Both the position numbers and the translations under genes were made by a program. From Zygophlyctis sp. KS116 (lineage: Eukaryota; Chytridiomycota): a stretch of 28,177 nucleotides of DNA. Shown one piece after another: positions 26,576 through 28,177 of the stretch. The notes beneath the pieces are model-generated. The model did no database searches, was not told the origin of the DNA, and worked only from the letters and a program-made list of their open reading frames with translations. The number at the start of each line of letters is the position of its first letter. Within the stretch, counting starts at the first letter, position 1. The stretch is from NCBI GenBank assembly GCA_054661495.1, contig BAAFSQ010000126.1, forward strand, positions 1 to 28,177. Direction: 5' to 3'.

Positions 26576-26708
26576 CTCTTGAATACTTAAATTTTGTTTC
26601 TTTAACGAGAAGGGCTCGACCGACCGGACTCATCTAGAGTTCAAACGTTTGATTGTCTATATTAATTTATTGTAAAACGTCAAATCATCAAATATGATAT
26701 TCCATTGA

Positions 26709-27935
26709 TCACTTCAGCGGATGGAATGATCCAAAACCATCAAGATGTACCGGATTTTCAAGTCTAGGTTTTTTGGCTGCTGTTCCTACATCTCCAGATA
26801 CCTTTTTCTGAATATTTTCTAAAACTTGTTTCACTCTTCCATATGTTGCTTGATTTTTTGAGGTGGTCATTGTTATAGCTTGTTGCAGAGGGTCAGATCC
26901 TTGAGAATCATCAAATCTTAAACGTGGATTTAGTAATTCCATTCCTATACGTTCAACAACGTCATCAGGCGCCTTTTCCATGGCAGATAAGATAATCCTT
27001 ACATTTCTAGGATTCCAAGCTTTGTGAGAAAAGAAATAATCCAAAGCGCTGACTGTTGGGTTTGTTTTTTGATGAGAATACATCCTTAGGAAGTTTTCAC
27101 TCCATTGACTTGAACTTTTTGAGTCTTTGAAGCTGTCTGACGCCTTTTTCAAAACATAATCCACGTAATCTCTACGCTTGTGACATAAAGAATATCCCAA
27201 AGCTTCGGAATAGATATTCATAAGCATTTTAGGCTTTTTTTTGGTAAGCATATCAAGTATAGCTGTAAATGTTGGCTTTTGATTTTGGTGAATAGAAGTT
27301 CCAATCATCCTTTTGTAACTTTCCAATGATGGATTCTTCTCTAGTATCCACTTTACCATTTGAATGTGACCATTTTGAGCAGCTAGCGTATATGGTATAT
27401 ATCTGAAATCTTTGAATTGATGGAAATTCTCTTTTCCTACCAAATATTTTAAAAGGTCCAATTTCCCAAATCTAAATATTTTGTTCAAGTCATATAAGTC
27501 AAGGTTAACTGTCCTTGTTTCTTTTGCATTGTTCAAGAATAATTCAAGATTGAGGATCCTATGAAAATCTGATATTTCATTTTTCTCCAAATCTCTAGTG
27601 ATGTAATTGATAATATCTTGATAAGTTTCTTTCTGTAACTTTGGATCATTGTAGTATTTTGACGCAAAATATTTAATGATTTTGCTTTCCTTTATTGAAT
27701 GTCCATTGATCGCTTTTCTAAAAGTCAAGACAGGTTGGTTACTATGATTGAATAGTAGATTTGTAGGAGGACGTATACCCCTTACTTCCGGAATACTGGC
27801 TATAACCGGTGCATTTGGGTGATTTGCTGATACTCTAACTGATTGCTGGAATGTTTCAGCAGCCGAGCCGATCATTTTCCCCAGAGGATCTACTGCATTG
27901 ATGCATGAGAGTAATGCAAGTACTATTATAAGCAT
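26709..27935 (-). CDS. Secreted ankyrin-type protein, tandem family member 3
   Basis: 408 aa, one exon. ATG at 27935 (signal peptide MLIIVLALLSCINAV); an in-frame TTG at 28013 is less likely. It is collinear with member 1 over its full length: IIKYFASKYYNDPKLQKETY, NLELFLNNAKE, IPYTLAAQNGHIQMVKWIL (ankyrin-like), VERIGMELLNPRLRFDDSQG, TYGRVKQVLENIQKK. The post-signal RMSGNQQ motif has diverged to RVSANHP. The C-terminus PVHLDGFGSFHPLK matches member 2. Copies 1 and 3 are closest in the middle; 2 and 3 in the tail, which suggests exchange between copies. Confidence 0.7.
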   Translation of the reverse strand: MLIIVLALLSCINAVDPLGKMIGSAAETFQQSVRVSANHPNAPVIASIPEVRGIRPPTNLLFNHSNQPVLTFRKAINGHSIKESKIIKYFASKYYNDPKLQKETYQDIINYITRDLEKNEISDFHRILNLELFLNNAKETRTVNLDLYDLNKIFRFGKLDLLKYLVGKENFHQFKDFRYIPYTLAAQNGHIQMVKWILEKNPSLESYKRMIGTSIHQNQKPTFTAILDMLTKKKPKMLMNIYSEALGYSLCHKRRDYVDYVLKKASDSFKDSKSSSQWSENFLRMYSHQKTNPTVSALDYFFSHKAWNPRNVRIILSAMEKAPDDVVERIGMELLNPRLRFDDSQGSDPLQQAITMTTSKNQATYGRVKQVLENIQKKVSGDVGTAAKKPRLENPVHLDGFGSFHPLK

Positions 27936-28177
27936 TCTTGAATTTGAAGTGATTTTCACTGATTTATGACAATCTGCTGCTGCGGTCTTTACTGAGCCGC
28001 AACCGACCCGCAAAACTCAGCAGCAGCTAATGGCCTGTGTTATGTGAAACAAGATAAAACAATGATTGAAAGGATTTATTGGTGATTGGAATAAGTAGCA
28101 TCCTATGAATGATCCTCAACTTTATCTTCTGATTTTCTGTAAATACTGCAAACGCAAAGATGTGTTGAAAATATTCT

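Noticed and set aside
1-28177. tRNA, rRNA, transposons or CRISPR arrays
   Set aside because: No T-loop consensus, terminal repeat pairs, transposase or reverse transcriptase motifs, or spaced direct repeats were seen. A covariance or profile scan was not possible.

Overview
This window looks like a gene-dense, AT-rich piece of a nuclear genome from an early-diverging (zoosporic) fungus or a close holomycotan relative. Evidence: fungal-style genes (RMT2, phosphatidylinositol synthase, monopolin Csm1/Pcs1, CCS1, a secreted GPI-type protein) sit beside genes usually lost in non-flagellated fungi (TPPP/p25-alpha, an SLC9B-type Na+/H+ antiporter, a CNBD2-like cyclic-nucleotide-binding protein). 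The species is not identified. No tRNA, rRNA, transposon or CRISPR was seen.

The strongest feature is splicing. I reconstructed 36 introns (plus one tentative) in 14 genes. All are 23-36 nt long with a median of 27 nt, nearly all GT...TAG, and one is GC-AG. They restore conserved protein motifs across each junction, and they explain why many apparent short open frames here are pieces of larger genes. Several are multiples of 3 without stops and are invisible to simple ORF calling.

Layout. 1-84: start of a secreted protein, cut by the window edge (-). 256-2437: SLC9B antiporter and Skp1 (-). 2640-4583: single-pass SH3 membrane protein and copper chaperone CCS1 (+). 4580-6822: F-box/LRR protein and RNase P subunit POP4 (-). 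7006-8986: secreted Cys-repeat/LRR protein (+). 9070-11821: Csm1-like monopolin and a tandem pair of single-pass membrane proteins (-). 12020-14903: RMT2 and a two-domain cNMP-binding protein (+). 15243-16073: intronless, GC-richer gene of unknown origin (-). 16208-18148: CAF-1 large subunit (-). 18352-18985: PI synthase (+). 19013-22032: HMG-box protein, small membrane protein, PP1/glycogen-targeting subunit, TPPP, STI1-domain protein (-). 22067-22543: glycine cleavage H protein (+). 22540-23267: Med19-like protein and a small spliced candidate gene (-). 23286-24189: secreted GPI-type protein (+), a paralogue of the gene at 1-84. 24285-27935: three tandem secreted ankyrin-type paralogues (-).

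Functional links: Skp1 with the F-box protein (SCF ubiquitin ligase); CAF-1, the HMG-box protein and Csm1 (chromatin and chromosome segregation); TPPP and the CNBD2-like protein (flagellum/microtubules). The secreted families at both ends look lineage-specific and could act at the cell surface or on a host or prey, which is inference.
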